64,000 nucleotides of DNA, from positions 270,004,070-270,068,069 of the forward strand of contig NC_134397.1 in the NCBI RefSeq assembly GCF_050003625.1, written 5' to 3'. Positions 12,906-23,942 of the stretch are shown here, piece after piece (the first letter of the stretch is position 1; every line of letters begins with the position of its first letter). Below the pieces are notes generated by a model. It was not told the origin of the DNA. It worked only from the letters and a program-made list of their open reading frames with translations, and did not search any database. Both the position numbers and the translations under genes were made by a program. Source of the DNA: Haematobia irritans (taxonomy: Eukaryota; Arthropoda; Insecta; Diptera; Muscidae).

Positions 12906-14072
12906 TACTACCATACTCTAAAAAGTTTACTTGGATCCAACGATTTTGACCTTCCCTTAAGATTTTGGTATTGATTCCGAGCCAAAGATGCGGCTTATTT
13001 AAAATAAAGAATTTTTTTAGCGACCTATCTGGCTTTAAATCTAGGACCAATAAAATTAAAATTAGAATATAGATCTCATTGATTCATTCTCTTTTCGCGG
13101 TTTATTAATAAAGGTTGTCACGTAAAAACAAATGTCAGTTTAAAAATCCAAATTATAACGGATACTTCAAAGTAAAAAATGTTTTCATAATTTCAAAAAA
13201 AAAATTAAAATAAAGACGCTAAATCCTCAAAATAAATCTTAGCCTATATTTGATCGTTTTTATCTTATATCTAAAGTTTCAATATTTCAGCTAATTTAAG
13301 GACAATTTTTTTAAATCAAAAATGTGTTTCTTTACCTTAAGGAAAATTGGTCTTAGTTCAAAGTGATGCGACTTTAACGGAGGGAAGCAAATTTACAAAA
13401 TTTGTGTCCTAAATTTAATGAAAAAAAAAATTATGAACCAAAGATTATAAACTTTATTTTAAATAAAATTTTATTATTTTAGAGAAATTTGTTTTGTAAA
13501 TTTAGCATCCTAAAATGTAGGTTGCTTAATCTTTAGCGACCTATCTGGCTTTAAATCTAGGAACAATAAAATTAATATTAGAATATAGATCTCATTGATC
13601 AAATTTTCATTCTCTTTTCGCGGCTAATTAATAAAGGTACTCACGTACAAAAATCCAATTATAACGGATACTTCAAAGTAAAAAATGTTTTCATAATTTA
13701 AAAAAAAAAAAAACTTAAAAATGAAGACGTTAAATCCTGAAAATAAGTCGTAGCCTATATTTGAAGCGTTTTTATCTTAAATCTAAAGTTTCAAAATTTC
13801 AGTTAATTTAAGGACAATTTCTTTAAATCAAAAATGTGTTTCTTTACCTTAAGGAAAATTGGCCTTAGTTCAAAGAGATGAGACTTTAATGGAGAGACGC
13901 AAATTTACAAAATTTGTGTTCTAAATTTAATGAAAAAAAAATTTAAAGCAAAGATTATTTTAATTAAAATTTTATTATTTTAAAGAAATTTGTCCTTAAT
14001 ATTTTGTAAATTTCGCATCCTAAAATTTAGGTTGCGTAATCTTTAATATCACATAAATATACTTTTTCCGTG
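12906..14072. mobile_element. Foldback element FB, copy 2, half-element in tandem
   Basis: Only the right-arm orientation is present, and it appears twice: a unit beginning TTAGCGACCTATCTGGCTTT starts at about 13016 and again at about 13531 (515-bp period). Each runs through AATGTGTTTCTTTACCTTAA to GGTTGCKTAATCTTTA. The end ACTTTTTCCGTG, followed by TA, is a mutated form of the family terminus. The loop text GATTTTGACCTTCCCTTAAG is at 12944-12963. Probably an unequal duplication of a half-foldback. Confidence 0.7.
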
Positions 14073-14164
14073 TATAAAGAAAATGTATTCCAGGGAGAAA
14101 TACTAATATGATCTGAAATTTGGTAGAGATTTTGGTATATGCCCCATAACCAACCAACCCGGTT

Positions 14165-14825
14165 TGACTTCTTGGGCTTATATACTCAAAACAAGTTTAC
14201 TTGGATTTAAATATTTTTACGTTCCCTTAAGGATTTTGGAATTCATTCCTAGCCACATATGCGGTATCTTTAATATAAAAAGATTTTTTTTAGAAAGATA
14301 TATAGTTTAAAATTTAGGCAGTATAAAACTAAAAATGAGATACAGATTTCATTTATCGAATTTTCAATTCTCGTTTTGTGATATGTTAACAAACCTATCG
14401 TCGTACAAATAAATGTCTATTAAAAAATCCAAATTTTAGCAGAGACTTCAAGTAAGAAATATTTTCTTAATTTCAAAAAAAAAAAAAAAAAAAAACATTA
14501 AACTAAAAGCCCAAAATCCTCAAAATAAGTCTTAGCTTATATTTGAAGATTTTTTAACATTAATTCAAATATTCAATATTTCAGTTAATTTTAAAATTAA
14601 CTTTTGAAATCTTTAGTTTATGGAAAAAAGGACTTACTTTAATGTTTTACAGCATTAAGAGAGTGGTGTAAAGTTTAAAGATTCCTGTCCTAAATTTAAT
14701 GAAAAAAAAAATTAAATCGAAGCCAATGGAGTTATATTTTGGAGCCTTACATTTCAAGAACTCGTGTCCTAATATTAAAGAAAAGTCTTTTTAAAGCAAA
14801 GATTGTGAACTTACTTTTAATCAAA
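14165..14825. repeat. Foldback element FB, copy 3, diverged partial
   Basis: AGTTTACTTGGATTTAAATA, CCCTTAAGGATTTTGGAATT, CTTATATTTGAAGATTTTTT and later GTCCTAATATTAAAGAAAAG parallel copy 2 with heavier decay. Termini are missing. It contains a 20-A homopolymer near 14469. Confidence 0.6.
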
Positions 14826-14829
14826 ATGA

Positions 14830-15072
14830 CTAGAGTTGCCCGTAAGTAGGTGCGTTTTGATAAAGTTCCAATATAGCCCGATCTTCCAATTTAAATTCAT
14901 GGACATCTGGACATCGAAATGTCCATTGTATACTAAGGGTCGTAGATTCAATCCAAGAATCAATCAAGCATTTACTAGCACTTTTTCTTATTATCCCTCT
15001 TAAATGTTCAAAATGACCTTTGAGAATTTCCAGAAAGTGGTCCAAAAGTGTTGTTCGTGTAAAATATGACAC
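14830..15072 (-). other. Orphan 80-codon open frame, possible exon or gene fragment
   Basis: A frame opening right after a TGA at 15075-15073 encodes SYFTRTTLLDHFLEILKGHF and later WTFRCPDVHEFKLEDRAILE, ending APTYGQL. The composition is unlike its neighbours: mixed residues including W, C, H, D and P, few poly-K/N/I runs, and no similarity to the repeats mapped here. I do not recognise a family. There is no good ATG; the frame starts at a GTG. It could be an internal exon, a truncated pseudogene, or part of an unrecognised transposon. The CTCACG repeat begins about 70 bp upstream on its strand. Confidence 0.35.
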
Positions 15073-15139
15073 TCAAAGAAAATATAAATTTTGCATTGCA
15101 TACTTTCTGGCGCCACCCCTGTCCGATTAAAAGCGCTTT

Positions 15140-15780
15140 GATATAAAACGGGAAAAGAGGTGTGCACGTGAGTAATATTTTGCTCATGCACACTCACGAC
15201 GGAGAAATCATATTCACGCACACTCACGCACGATGTTTTTTGATAGGACTCACGCTCACGAAAAGAAAATTTGTACTCACGCACGAAAATCTTTTAAATG
15301 TCGTGACTCACGAAAAATCTCGTGACTCACAAATAATTTTATGAGTAATTTACCTATAGAACCCGACTGAAAACATGAGTATGATTAATATATTCACGCA
15401 TACTCACGCACGATGTTTTTTGATAGGACTCACGCTCACGAAAAGAAAATTTGTACTCACGCACGAAAATCTTTTAAATGTCGTGACTCACGAAAAATCT
15501 CGTGACTCACAAATAATTTTATGAGTAATTTACCTATAGAACCCGACTGAAAACATGAGTATGATTAAAATCGAGAACGTTATAAAACTCTTAACACCTA
15601 GGATGTCACAAAAATTATAAATGCATTTTATATTCGTAAGCGGGATTATTTTCGTGAGCGTGTTTTTCCGAAATTCGTTACTCACGCACACTCACGAATA
15701 TATTATTTTCGTGAATCACGCTCACGCACGACATTGGGTTGGTTAATCACGCTCACGCACACTCACGATGTTGCCCTCGG
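15140..15780. repeat. CTCACG-rich repeat with exact 180-bp tandem duplication
   Basis: The stretch is built of ACTCACGCACACTCACG-type phrases. A unit beginning TATTCACGCACACTCACGCA at 15211 recurs at 15391 with a 180-bp period and almost no differences. The part at 15300-15590 (CGTGACTCACGAAAAATCTC, then ACTGAAAACATGAGTATGAT) is shared with 2278-2311 plus 3136-3225. It ends near CGATGTTGCCCTCGG. It may be the body of a transposon of the same group as the outer hAT-like element. Confidence 0.75.
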
Positions 15781-15821
15781 CATTTGGTGCCACGTGTACA
15801 CGTCTATAATAAATGTGGTAC

Positions 15822-17345
15822 ACAGAAAAAAAAAATCTTTTTAAACCAATGCTAAGTGTCACTTAATTTTATTGGCAAAAAAATATATGGATTTAGTTAA
15901 ATTTTATTATGTTTTCGATTTTTATACCTTTCACCACTACTATGGTACAGGGTATAATAAGTTTGTGCATTTGTATGTAACGCCACGAAGAAAAAGTCTG
16001 AGACCCATCGTTTAGTAAACCGATTTAAATTCTCAGTCGATTTAGCGATGTCCGTCTGTCTGCCTGTATGTCCGTCCGTCTGTCTGTATATGTAATTTTG
16101 TGCGCAAAGTACTGCTCGCAGTTTAAGTCCGATCGTCATCAAATTTGGCACAGAGTTTTAAATTGGATCAAAGACAATCTCTATTGATTTTAAAAAAAAT
16201 CGGCTAAGATTTAGATATAGCTGCCATATAAATTTATCACCGATCTGGTCATAATTGACGTATTTATCAACGTATTTTCTCAAAATATCTGGAAGCCAAA
16301 TATTTTGGGGCTTTCGTAAGATATGCAAAATATCAGCCAAATCGGTTCAGATTTAGATATAGCTCCCATATATATCTTTCGTCCGATTTGAACTTATATG
16401 ACCAAAAAAGCCCGAGGTTTGCCCTGATTTGCTTCAAATTTTGCACAAGGAGTACGTTTAATAGTATCGTTAAGCGTGTCAAATTTGGTTCAAATCGGTT
16501 CAGATTTTGATATAGCACCCATATATATCTTTCGTCCGATTTGCACTTATATGGCTTCAAAAGCCAGAGTTTTGCCAAATTTTACATAAGGACTACGTTT
16601 AATAGTATCGTTAAGCGTGCCAAATTTGGTTGAAATCGGTTCAGATTTAGATATAGCTCCCATATATATCTTTCGACCGATTTACGCCCATATGACCACG
16701 GAGGCCAAAATTATTCTCCCGTTTACGTTTTTTGCTGAGATAGCAGGATTATTATTCTAACTATGCATGTCAAATTTGGTCAAAATCGGTTCATATTTAG
16801 ATATAGCTCCCATATATATGTACGCCAGAGCAGGGGTAATATGGTAGAATATTTCATATTTTAGACCCATTTTCAATGGGAGTTTCCTCCAATTGACTCG
16901 ATAGTTTCCACAGATAATACATTTAATATGCTATTTAAGTGTGACATCTTGATGTAATATGGCAAAAATACCCACATTTTACGCAAAATTCTGTGATGAT
17001 TTCCCCATATCGTAGTCATATTCTACACACTATAATTCTAGCGATTTTGTATAAGTAAAAAAAAAATTGACTCCAAATCGTTTCAGATATAAATATTTGT
17101 ATATGGGAATATAAACCTTGATAATAACTGCCAACAAATTTGAAGGAGTTGAGATGGTAGCACAAATTTTGGTCTACATAATGGTGAAGGGTATAATATA
17201 GTCGGTCCCGCCCGACTATAGACTTTACTTACTTGTTTTTTTCTCAAAATTGTTTAAACGTGGGTATAAAAATCAATGGTCGTTCAAATAAGTTTAATGA
17301 AAACTATAGCACAAGAAAAATCTCGTACGATTTGGAAAAATAGTA
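15822..17345. mobile_element. Family E TIR element, copy 4, split by family D
   Basis: 15822-15915 (AGAAAAAAAAAATC, GCTAAGTGTCACTTAATTTT, TTAGTTAAATTTTATTAT) aligns with the start of the family E element at 24566. 17237-17345 (ACGTGGGTATAAA, TCTCGTACGATTTGG, AAATAGTAAG) aligns with 24730-24830. The family D element at 15918-17236 sits between the halves, so it inserted into E. The far right end of E is too diverged to place. Confidence 0.55.
15918..17236 (-). mobile_element. Family D element, copy 1
   Basis: Read on the minus strand it begins AACAAGTAAGTAAAGTC, then the imperfect palindrome GTCGGGCGGGACCGAC, and ends with the hairpin TATACCCTGTACCATAGTAG followed by TGGTGAAAGGTATAAAAA. Inside are about 150-bp units with ATATATGGGAGCTATATCTA and GAACCGATTT, and a GTCY microsatellite at 16049-16088. 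The zone 16830-17100 is diverged. No protein coding. Same superfamily as families A-C. Confidence 0.7.
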
Positions 17346-18626
17346 AGAATTAATTACTACACTGTAAAAATGTTGAAGATGATGTTTCTCTTTACTTATT
17401 TCAAGAGTGTCTCACAATTGTAAAAAGGTGTCATAAAAAATTTAAAAATTATATTTAGTGGAACAAAAGTATCAACACATGAAATGTGTCAAATTTGGAA
17501 CAATGGTGACTCTGATAGTCGCTATGTAATTGAGATCACTACAATTTTATTTTTTTTTGATTTGACCTTTAAAATGAACATTTTTAGGAGCAAATCTAAA
17601 TTAATTGCTTCTTTCATTTGTTTCATTTTAAATTACTTTGCTAAACCAAAAATAATCCCAATCATCAAAAATAACTCCTTTTAGCATAAAAATGTTCATC
17701 AAAGTATTTATTGAATAGAAATTCGGGGGGCGTTAAACTTAAATGACAAAATAAAATATAGAATTACCACAGAAGGAAAGTAAAACATCCAAATGAGATG
17801 GCATTTAATGTGTTTCGATAGACTCTTCTAATGAGATTCTAATTAAAAATGATTTCGTTGAGTGACACATAAAACTTTTGTATTATTTACGTCACAAATG
17901 GAAAACATCCAGAAGGTGAGAGTCAATATTCCTAAGAAAGTTTTCTAGATTTTTCCATCATATAATCATCAAGTCTAAAGCTTGAAATTCTTTACTGTCT
18001 GAATTATGTTTATAATAAAACCAGTCCTTTAAAGGGTCTTCCACTCCCATTTCAATGACACCTGAGAAACTTAAAAAATATATATTTTTCTATTTTGCTT
18101 TTCACCGTTGTCCTCAGACACTTGGACATTTCTAGAAGAGATTCTATGGTGAAAATGAAAAAAATACTTTTTTTTTTGTGTTTCAAGTACTTTCCCAACC
18201 AAGTGCTTAGAAAAGTTGTGACTCACTCTCCTTGAATTTCCATTTGGAATAATTTCATTGTATATTTTTTTCTCGTGGAGTCCAAGACTTTCTTAGGTTA
18301 CCGAATAGGTGTGGAGTGTTTATGGCAAATCCAAAAAAAAAAAAAAGTTTCATATTTCCTTAGGCCTTTTAAGAAATGTCAAGTATTTACCAAGATTGTT
18401 TTTCAATAAATTCTCTCAAATTGTTTATTAATATTCACAACAATCTGTGTTATTGAATTTAGAAATAAATATTTTCAATATTGTATTTTAAATGTGAAAT
18501 TTTAAAAACTTTTTTGTTATTGGGAAAGATAGAAACACTTGCAGCTCACAGGATCATATCATATATATTAATAAAATTCCTAAAAAATTAATGAAATCGT
18601 CTTTAAATTTGTTCACTTTTTGCATC
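17346..18626. other. Unassigned AT-rich sequence
   Basis: The first 60 bp may continue the family E element. Beyond that I see no shared repeat, terminal inverted repeat or coding signal in 1.2 kb, only A/T homopolymers (for example 18331-18344). Confidence 0.5.
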
Positions 18627-19538
18627 TTGTCCATAAAGCAGTAAGTTTGGACGGGCCGAAACTTAAATACCCACCACCATGAATCAAATATAATATGTTA
18701 GTTTCCTTTGAAAACTCTTCGTCGTAGCGCGTTAGTTGATAATATATAGAATTTAAGGGGGTTTAATGACAAATATTCTCCCCAGCAAATTAGTTCATCC
18801 AGTACGCTTCCCGAAGATAAATTTAAAGATTCTACCTATGAAGGCTAGATCATATTCTGGATTTAGAAGAACCATTTTTGTTTGAGTTTTAGAGAAATCG
18901 TGCGTATCGTGCAAATGATGAAATAACGCCTTGATTTTAAATCTTAAATCTGTAATAAAAAATTCGGATTATTTGCTCTATGCGAAAATACTTTATACGA
19001 AAGGGGAATTTCGTTTGTCTAAAATTTCATTCCGGAGGAAAATATTTTTTCTTTGGGTGTACCGTCAAGAAGAGAAATCGGTTTATATCGATGCCTTACC
19101 AAATGGACCGGTAAAAATAAACGCTATACAGATTTTTGAGGGTCTACAATACCAGTATATTTACATTTTCGAGCAAATCGGATAAAAACTACGCTTTCTA
19201 GAAGCCCAAGGAGTTAAATCGGGAGATCGGTCTATGGTGTGTGTCATGGTTCGACACACACCATATTCGGTCCTGGAAATAAAAATAAAGTCCTAGAAAT
19301 AAATTCGGTAGGTAGGTCTATATAGGGGCTATATCAAAACATGGACCAATACTCACCATTTTCGACACACCTCTTAATGGTCCTCAAATACCTCCAGAAT
19401 TCCAATTGGGTAAAAACTACGATCGGTCTATATGGGGGCTACACCAAAACATCGACCGATACACCCCATTTGCGACAAACTTATTTGTGGTCCCATAATA
19501 CCTCTAGATTCTCAATTTCAGGCAAATGGAACAGTATA
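18627..19538 (+). mobile_element. Family A element, copy 2, left part
   Basis: CAGTAAGTTTGGACGGGCCG followed by AAACTTAAATACCCACCACC is the family A start with a mutated palindrome. Degenerate 150-bp units follow (GATCGGTCTATATGGGGGCT at about 19423). The element is interrupted at 19539 by a mariner insertion and resumes after 21286. Confidence 0.7.
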
Positions 19539-19875
19539 ACAGGTTGGCTGATAAGTCCCCGGTCTAACAAAGAAAAACACAATTTTTTTGTCAAAATTCG
19601 TTTTTATTATTCAACATAGTTCCCTTCAAAAGCGATACAACGATTATAATGACCTTCCAATTTTTTGATACCATTTTGGTAGTACTCCTTCGGTTTTGCC
19701 TCAAAATAGGCCTCAGTTTCGGCGATCACCTCTTCATTGCAGCCAAATTTTTTCCCTGCGAGCATCGTTTTGAGGTCTGAGAGCAAGAATATGTCGCTGG
19801 GGGCCAGATCTGGAGAATAGGGTGGGTGTGGAAGCAATTCGAAGCCCAATTCATGAATTTTTGCCATCGTTCTCA

Positions 19876-20860
19876 CACCCTCACAAAAAATCGCTTCTGT
19901 AACATATACTCCCAAACATATTTTGCTTCAAGCATATACATTTTTGGGTATTGCCCAAACATTTATATGTTTGATCTCTACCAATATATAATATGTTTGA
20001 AAGCATATTGGTCTAAACAATATATGTTTGGGTAGTCTAAGTTCCAAACATTTTGTATTTTTGCATTCAAATTCAATAATGTTGTCTTCCAAAAAACAAT
20101 ATGTTATTATGTGACCATATAATATGTTTGGAAGCATTTTGCACCCAAAAATATTATATGCTTAAAAAAAAATTCTCCCAAACAATATTGTGCTCAAAAT
20201 TTTATTTATTTATTTATATATTTACAATCATAATGAATTATGAAAATAAACAGGTAATATAGGTGCTAACAACATAGGTTTTCGACCTGAATGCTCAAAA
20301 TTTTGTTTCTGCCCAATTGTATATTCCCCGACATCTTTCTCACTTCCACGAGATTTTTTAGTTCTTAGCGCCTTTTTCTGTAATACAAACATTGTAGAAG
20401 AAATTATTCAATTTTATGATTTTTTTATTGTTTTATTTTAATTTTACCTTTTGCCGGACGGGGATTCGAACAGCGGACCACACAGTTTGTAAGGATCAAA
20501 GAAGTAGCTGATCAATTGCCCAAGGAAAAATAAAATGTTAATTTTGTAATAACAAGCAACAACCACCAACTTAATTCAATATCGCTCCCTGTTAAATAGC
20601 GCTCCAAGCTACTAAACACATATATGTTTATAGGCTATTTCTAAATTAATATATGTTTGCATCCAAGCATATTATATTTACAAACATTTTATGTCCCAAA
20701 CATAATATGTTCTAACATATTAACATATATGTCCCAAACATGTTATGCTAGTTTATGAACATTATATGCTTGCACTCAAAAATATTGTGTTTAAAAATTT
20801 GTGTTCCAAACATATAATGTTTATAGCCAAACGTATGAAAAACAGTCTTTTTCATCCGTG
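19876..20860. mobile_element. CAAACATAT-rich insert in mariner
   Basis: Comparison with the uninterrupted mariner (GTTCTCAATGACTTG at about 34463) places the insert exactly, with a CA dinucleotide on each side (19874-19875 and 20861-20862). Both ends start or end with CAC/GTG: CACCCTCACAAAAAATCGCT and, read inward from the right, CACGGATGAAAAAGACTG. Long flanks on both sides are composed of CCAAACATAT, TATATGTTTGGG and similar phrases in both orientations, so the insert folds back imperfectly. The centre (about 20199-20560) differs and looks like a SINE. I do not know a family with this design. Confidence 0.7.
20199..20560 (-). repeat. Probable tRNA-related SINE with splice-like motifs
   Basis: On the minus strand a Pol III B-box-like GTTCGAATCC, flanked by CCCGTCCGGC as in a tRNA 3' half, is followed by about 250 bp and a (TAAA)n tail (TATAAATAAATAAATAAA, 20199-20216). 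No matching 5' acceptor strand is found, so it is not a tRNA gene. CAAAAGGTAAAATT and TTTGTATTACAG are spaced like an intron donor and acceptor just after the tRNA-like part. SINE identity is an inference from box plus tail. Confidence 0.45.
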
Positions 20861-21286
20861 CAATGACTTGTGGCACGGTGCGTTGTCTTGGTGGAACAAC
20901 ACTTTTCTCTTCTTCATATGGGGCCGTTTTGCCGCGATTTCGACATTCAAACGCTCCAATAACGCCATATAATAGTCACTGTTGATGGTTTTTCCCTTCT
21001 CAAGATAATCGATAAAAATTATTCCATGCGCATCCCAAAAAACAGAGGCCATTACTTTGCCAGCGGACTTTTGAGTCTTTTCACGCTTCGGAGACGGTTC
21101 ACCGGTCGCTATCCACTCAGCCGACTGTCGATTGGACTCAGGAGTGTAGTGATGGAGCCATGTTTCATCCATAGTCACATATCGACGGAAAAACTCGGGT
21201 GTATTACGAGTTAACAGCTGCAAACACCGCTCAGGATCATCAACACGTTGTTGTTTTTGGTCAAATGTGAGCTCGTGCGGCACCCA

Positions 21287-21690
21287 AGAAGTAAAATCGG
21301 GAGATCGGTCTATATGGGGACTATATCGAAACATGGACCGAAAGGCACCATTTACGGCACACCTTTTTTATGGTCCTAGAATACCTATAAATTTCAAATT
21401 TCAGGCAAATCGGAAAGCAAATACAGATTCTAGAGGCCCAAGAAGTAAAATCGGTAGATCGGTCTATATGGGGGCTGTACAAAAAGAAAGAATACCTTTA
21501 GATTTTAAATTTTAGACAAATCGGATAGTAAATACAGTTTCTAGAAGCCCAAGAAATAAAATCGGGAGATTCGTCTATATGGGGGCTATACCAAAACATG
21601 GACCGATAGGGACCATTTTCGGCACACCTTTTGATGGTCCTAGAATACCTCTAGATTTCCAATTTCAGACAAGAATAAAAAAGAATTATG
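21287..21690 (+). mobile_element. Family A element, copy 2, right part
   Basis: Family A units resume immediately after the mariner (GGGAGATCGGTCTATATGGG) and continue for nearly three periods to CAATTTCAGACAAG. The microsatellite, core and 3' hairpin are absent, so the element is 3'-truncated at about 21675-21690. Confidence 0.65.
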
Positions 21691-22253
21691 TCTTAAATTT
21701 GCCTTACTTCAATTTTGCGCTTCTTCGGCTCAGACTCAATACCAAAATCATTAGTGTAAACACCACATATTTGCCTTACTTCAAAACGTACGACATTAAG
21801 GACGCAAATTTCAAAGATTCGTGTCCTAAATTTTCCACTAATTTTCTATCGTTGATACTTTTGTGCCACTTTTTCACGTCTTGTCACGATTTTATTATTT
21901 TTCTTTCTACTGAAATATATTTTGTGAAGATTAAAAATAATTGAGTTTACGCTACCAATATTATATTTGTGTTCAATTTTCCCTTCTTATACCGGTTTTC
22001 AATGCACCGCCTAAAACTATGCAACGAAATTTTTCTTTGCGCACACAAAAAAGGTTTACTTGAATTCTAAGATTTTGACCTTACCTTAGGATTTTGGTAT
22101 TGATTCCGAGCCAAAGATACTGTTTTTGTAAAAAAAATTATTTTTTTGGGAGCTTTGTAGCTTTAAATCTAGGCTCTATAAATATACTTCTCTTTCCGCG
22201 ATATATCAAAGAAGATAATCATGTAAAAATAAATGTCATTTCAAATATTTAAC
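21691..22253. repeat. Foldback element FB, copy 4, left part
   Basis: 21700-21840 has CTTCGGCTCAGACTCAATAC and CATTAAGGACGCAAATTTCA; 22040-22250 has GGTTTACTTGAATTCTAAGA and TTGGTATTGATTCCGAGCCA, all FB motifs. The intervening text is diverged. It is interrupted by a family B element and continues at 23943. Confidence 0.55.
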
Positions 22254-23942
22254 AAAAAACAAGTAAGGAAAGTCTAACGTCGGGCGGGGCCGACTATATT
22301 CTACCCTGCACCGCTTTGTAGATCTAAATTTTCGATATCATATCACATCCGTCAAATGTGTTGGGGGCTATATATAAAGGTTTGTCCCAAATACATACAT
22401 TTAAATATCACTCGATCTGGACAGAATTTGATAGACTTCTACAAAATCTTTAGACTCAAAATTTAAGTCGGCTAATGCACTAGGGTGGAACACAATGTTA
22501 GTAAAAAATATGGGAATCAATTTTAAGGAAACTACGCAAAAGTTTATTTATGATTTATCGCTCTATATATATAGGAAAATTAGAGTCATTTTTACAACTT
22601 TTCGACTAAGCAGTGGCGATTTTACAAGGAAAATATTGGTATTTTAACCATTTTTGTCGAAATCAGAAAAACATATATATGGGTTCTATATCTAAATCTG
22701 AACCGATTTCAACCAAATTTGGTAATTCTACTCCCTGTGCAAAATTTCAAGTAAATCGGAGCAAAAAATTGGCCTCTGTGGGCATATGAGTGTAAATCGG
22801 ACGAAAGCTATATATGGGAGATATATCTAAATCTGAACCGATTTCAACCAAATTTGGCACGCATATCTACAATGCTAATTCTACTCCCTTTGCAAAATTT
22901 CAATTAAATCGGAGTAAAAGAATGGCCACTGTGGTCATATGAGTGTAAATCGGGCGAACGATATATATGGGAGCTATATCTAAATCTGAATCGATTTCAA
23001 CCAAATTTGGCACGCATAGCTACAATGCTAGATCTACTCCCTGTGCAAAATTTCAACCAAATTGGGCCAAAACTCTGGCTTTTAGGACCATATTAGTCCA
23101 TATCGGGCGAAAGATATATATGGGAGCTATATCTAACTCTGAACCGATTTCAATCAAATTTTGCACACTTGACTATACTACTAATTGTACTCCTAGTGCA
23201 AAATTTCAACCAAATTCGGCCAAAAATCTGGCTTCTGGGGTCATATAAGTCCATATCGGGCGAATGATATATATGGGAGCTATATCTAAATCTGAACCGA
23301 TTTCAATTAAATTTTGCACACTTGACTATATTACTAATTGTACTCCTAGTGCAAAATTTCAACCAAATTGGGCCAAAACTCGGGCTTCTATGACCATATT
23401 AGTCCATATCGGGCAAAATATATACTCCTAGTGCAAAATTTCAACCAAATTGGGCCAAAACTCTGGCTTCTGGGACCATATAAGTCCATATCGGGCGCAA
23501 AATATATATGGAAGCTATATCTAAATCTGAACCGATTTCGATACCAATTATACTCCTTGTGCAAAATTTCAAGCTAATCGGGATAAAACTCTGGCTTCTG
23601 GGTCCATATAAGTGCATATCGGGCGAAAGATATATATGGAAGCTATATCTAAATCTGAACCGATTTCTTCCAAAATCAATAGGGTTATATTCTGACCCAA
23701 AAAAAGGAACACGTGCCAAATTTGAAGGCGATTGGACTTATATTGCGACCTAGACTTTGATCACAAAAATGTGTTCACAAACAGACGGACGGACAGACGG
23801 ACATGGTTATATCGACTCAGGGAACCACCCTGAGCGTTATTGCCAAAGACACCATATGTCTACCTCGTTTCCTTCTGGGTGTTACAAACATATGCACTAA
23901 CTTATAATACCCTGTTCCACAGTGTGACGCAGGGTATAAAAA
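22254..23942 (+). mobile_element. Family B element, copy 1 (1.7 kb)
   Basis: It begins AAAAAACAAGTAAGGAAAGT, then the palindrome GTCGGGCGGGGCCGAC and TATTCTACCCTGCACC. About eight tandem units follow with ATATATGGGAGCTATATCTA and CTGAACCGATTTCA, then a GACGGACA microsatellite (23781-23804), GGTTATATCGACTCAGGG, and the 3' hairpin (ATACCCTGTTCCACAGTGTG then ACGCAGGGTATAAAAA). Both ends are present and the insertion splits a foldback copy, making this a good reference copy for family B. The short open frames are repeat phases. Confidence 0.78.

Larger units (their letters stand above)
19539..21286 (-). mobile_element. mariner (DD34D) element, truncated, with insertion
   Basis: The surviving terminus ACAGGTTGGCTGATAAGTCC follows a TA at 19537-19538 and matches the mariner at 34135. 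The other end is missing: sequence stops inside the transposase gene at GCGGCACCCA and continues directly with family A text (AGAAGTAAAATCGG). Family A normally has AGCCCAAGAAG here, so the join uses a CCCA overlap. The gene is also split by a 985-bp insert at 19876-20860. It sits within family A copy 2. Confidence 0.88.
19607..21286 (-). pseudogene. mariner transposase pseudogene, split
   Basis: The upstream piece (about 21286-20863) encodes WVPHELTFDQKQQRVDDPER, then YVTMDETWLHHY with the first catalytic Asp, SVFWDAHGIIFIDYLEKGKT and VLFHQDNAPCHKS with the second Asp. The downstream piece (19875-19607) encodes MAKIHELGFELLPHPPYSPD, then LAPSDIFLLSDLK with the third Asp, ending EGHYNRCIAFEGNYVE. 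Joined conceptually, the spacing from the second to the third Asp is 34, so DD34D. The N-terminal helix-turn-helix region (roughly 110 residues) and the distal TIR are deleted, and a non-coding insert separates the two halves. Non-functional. It keeps the C-terminus more intact than the copy at 34190. Confidence 0.9.

Noticed and set aside
20455..20490. tRNA gene on the minus strand
   Set aside because: Only the 3' half is tRNA-like; no complementary 5' acceptor strand about 72 bases upstream and no clear anticodon arm. Better explained as a SINE head.
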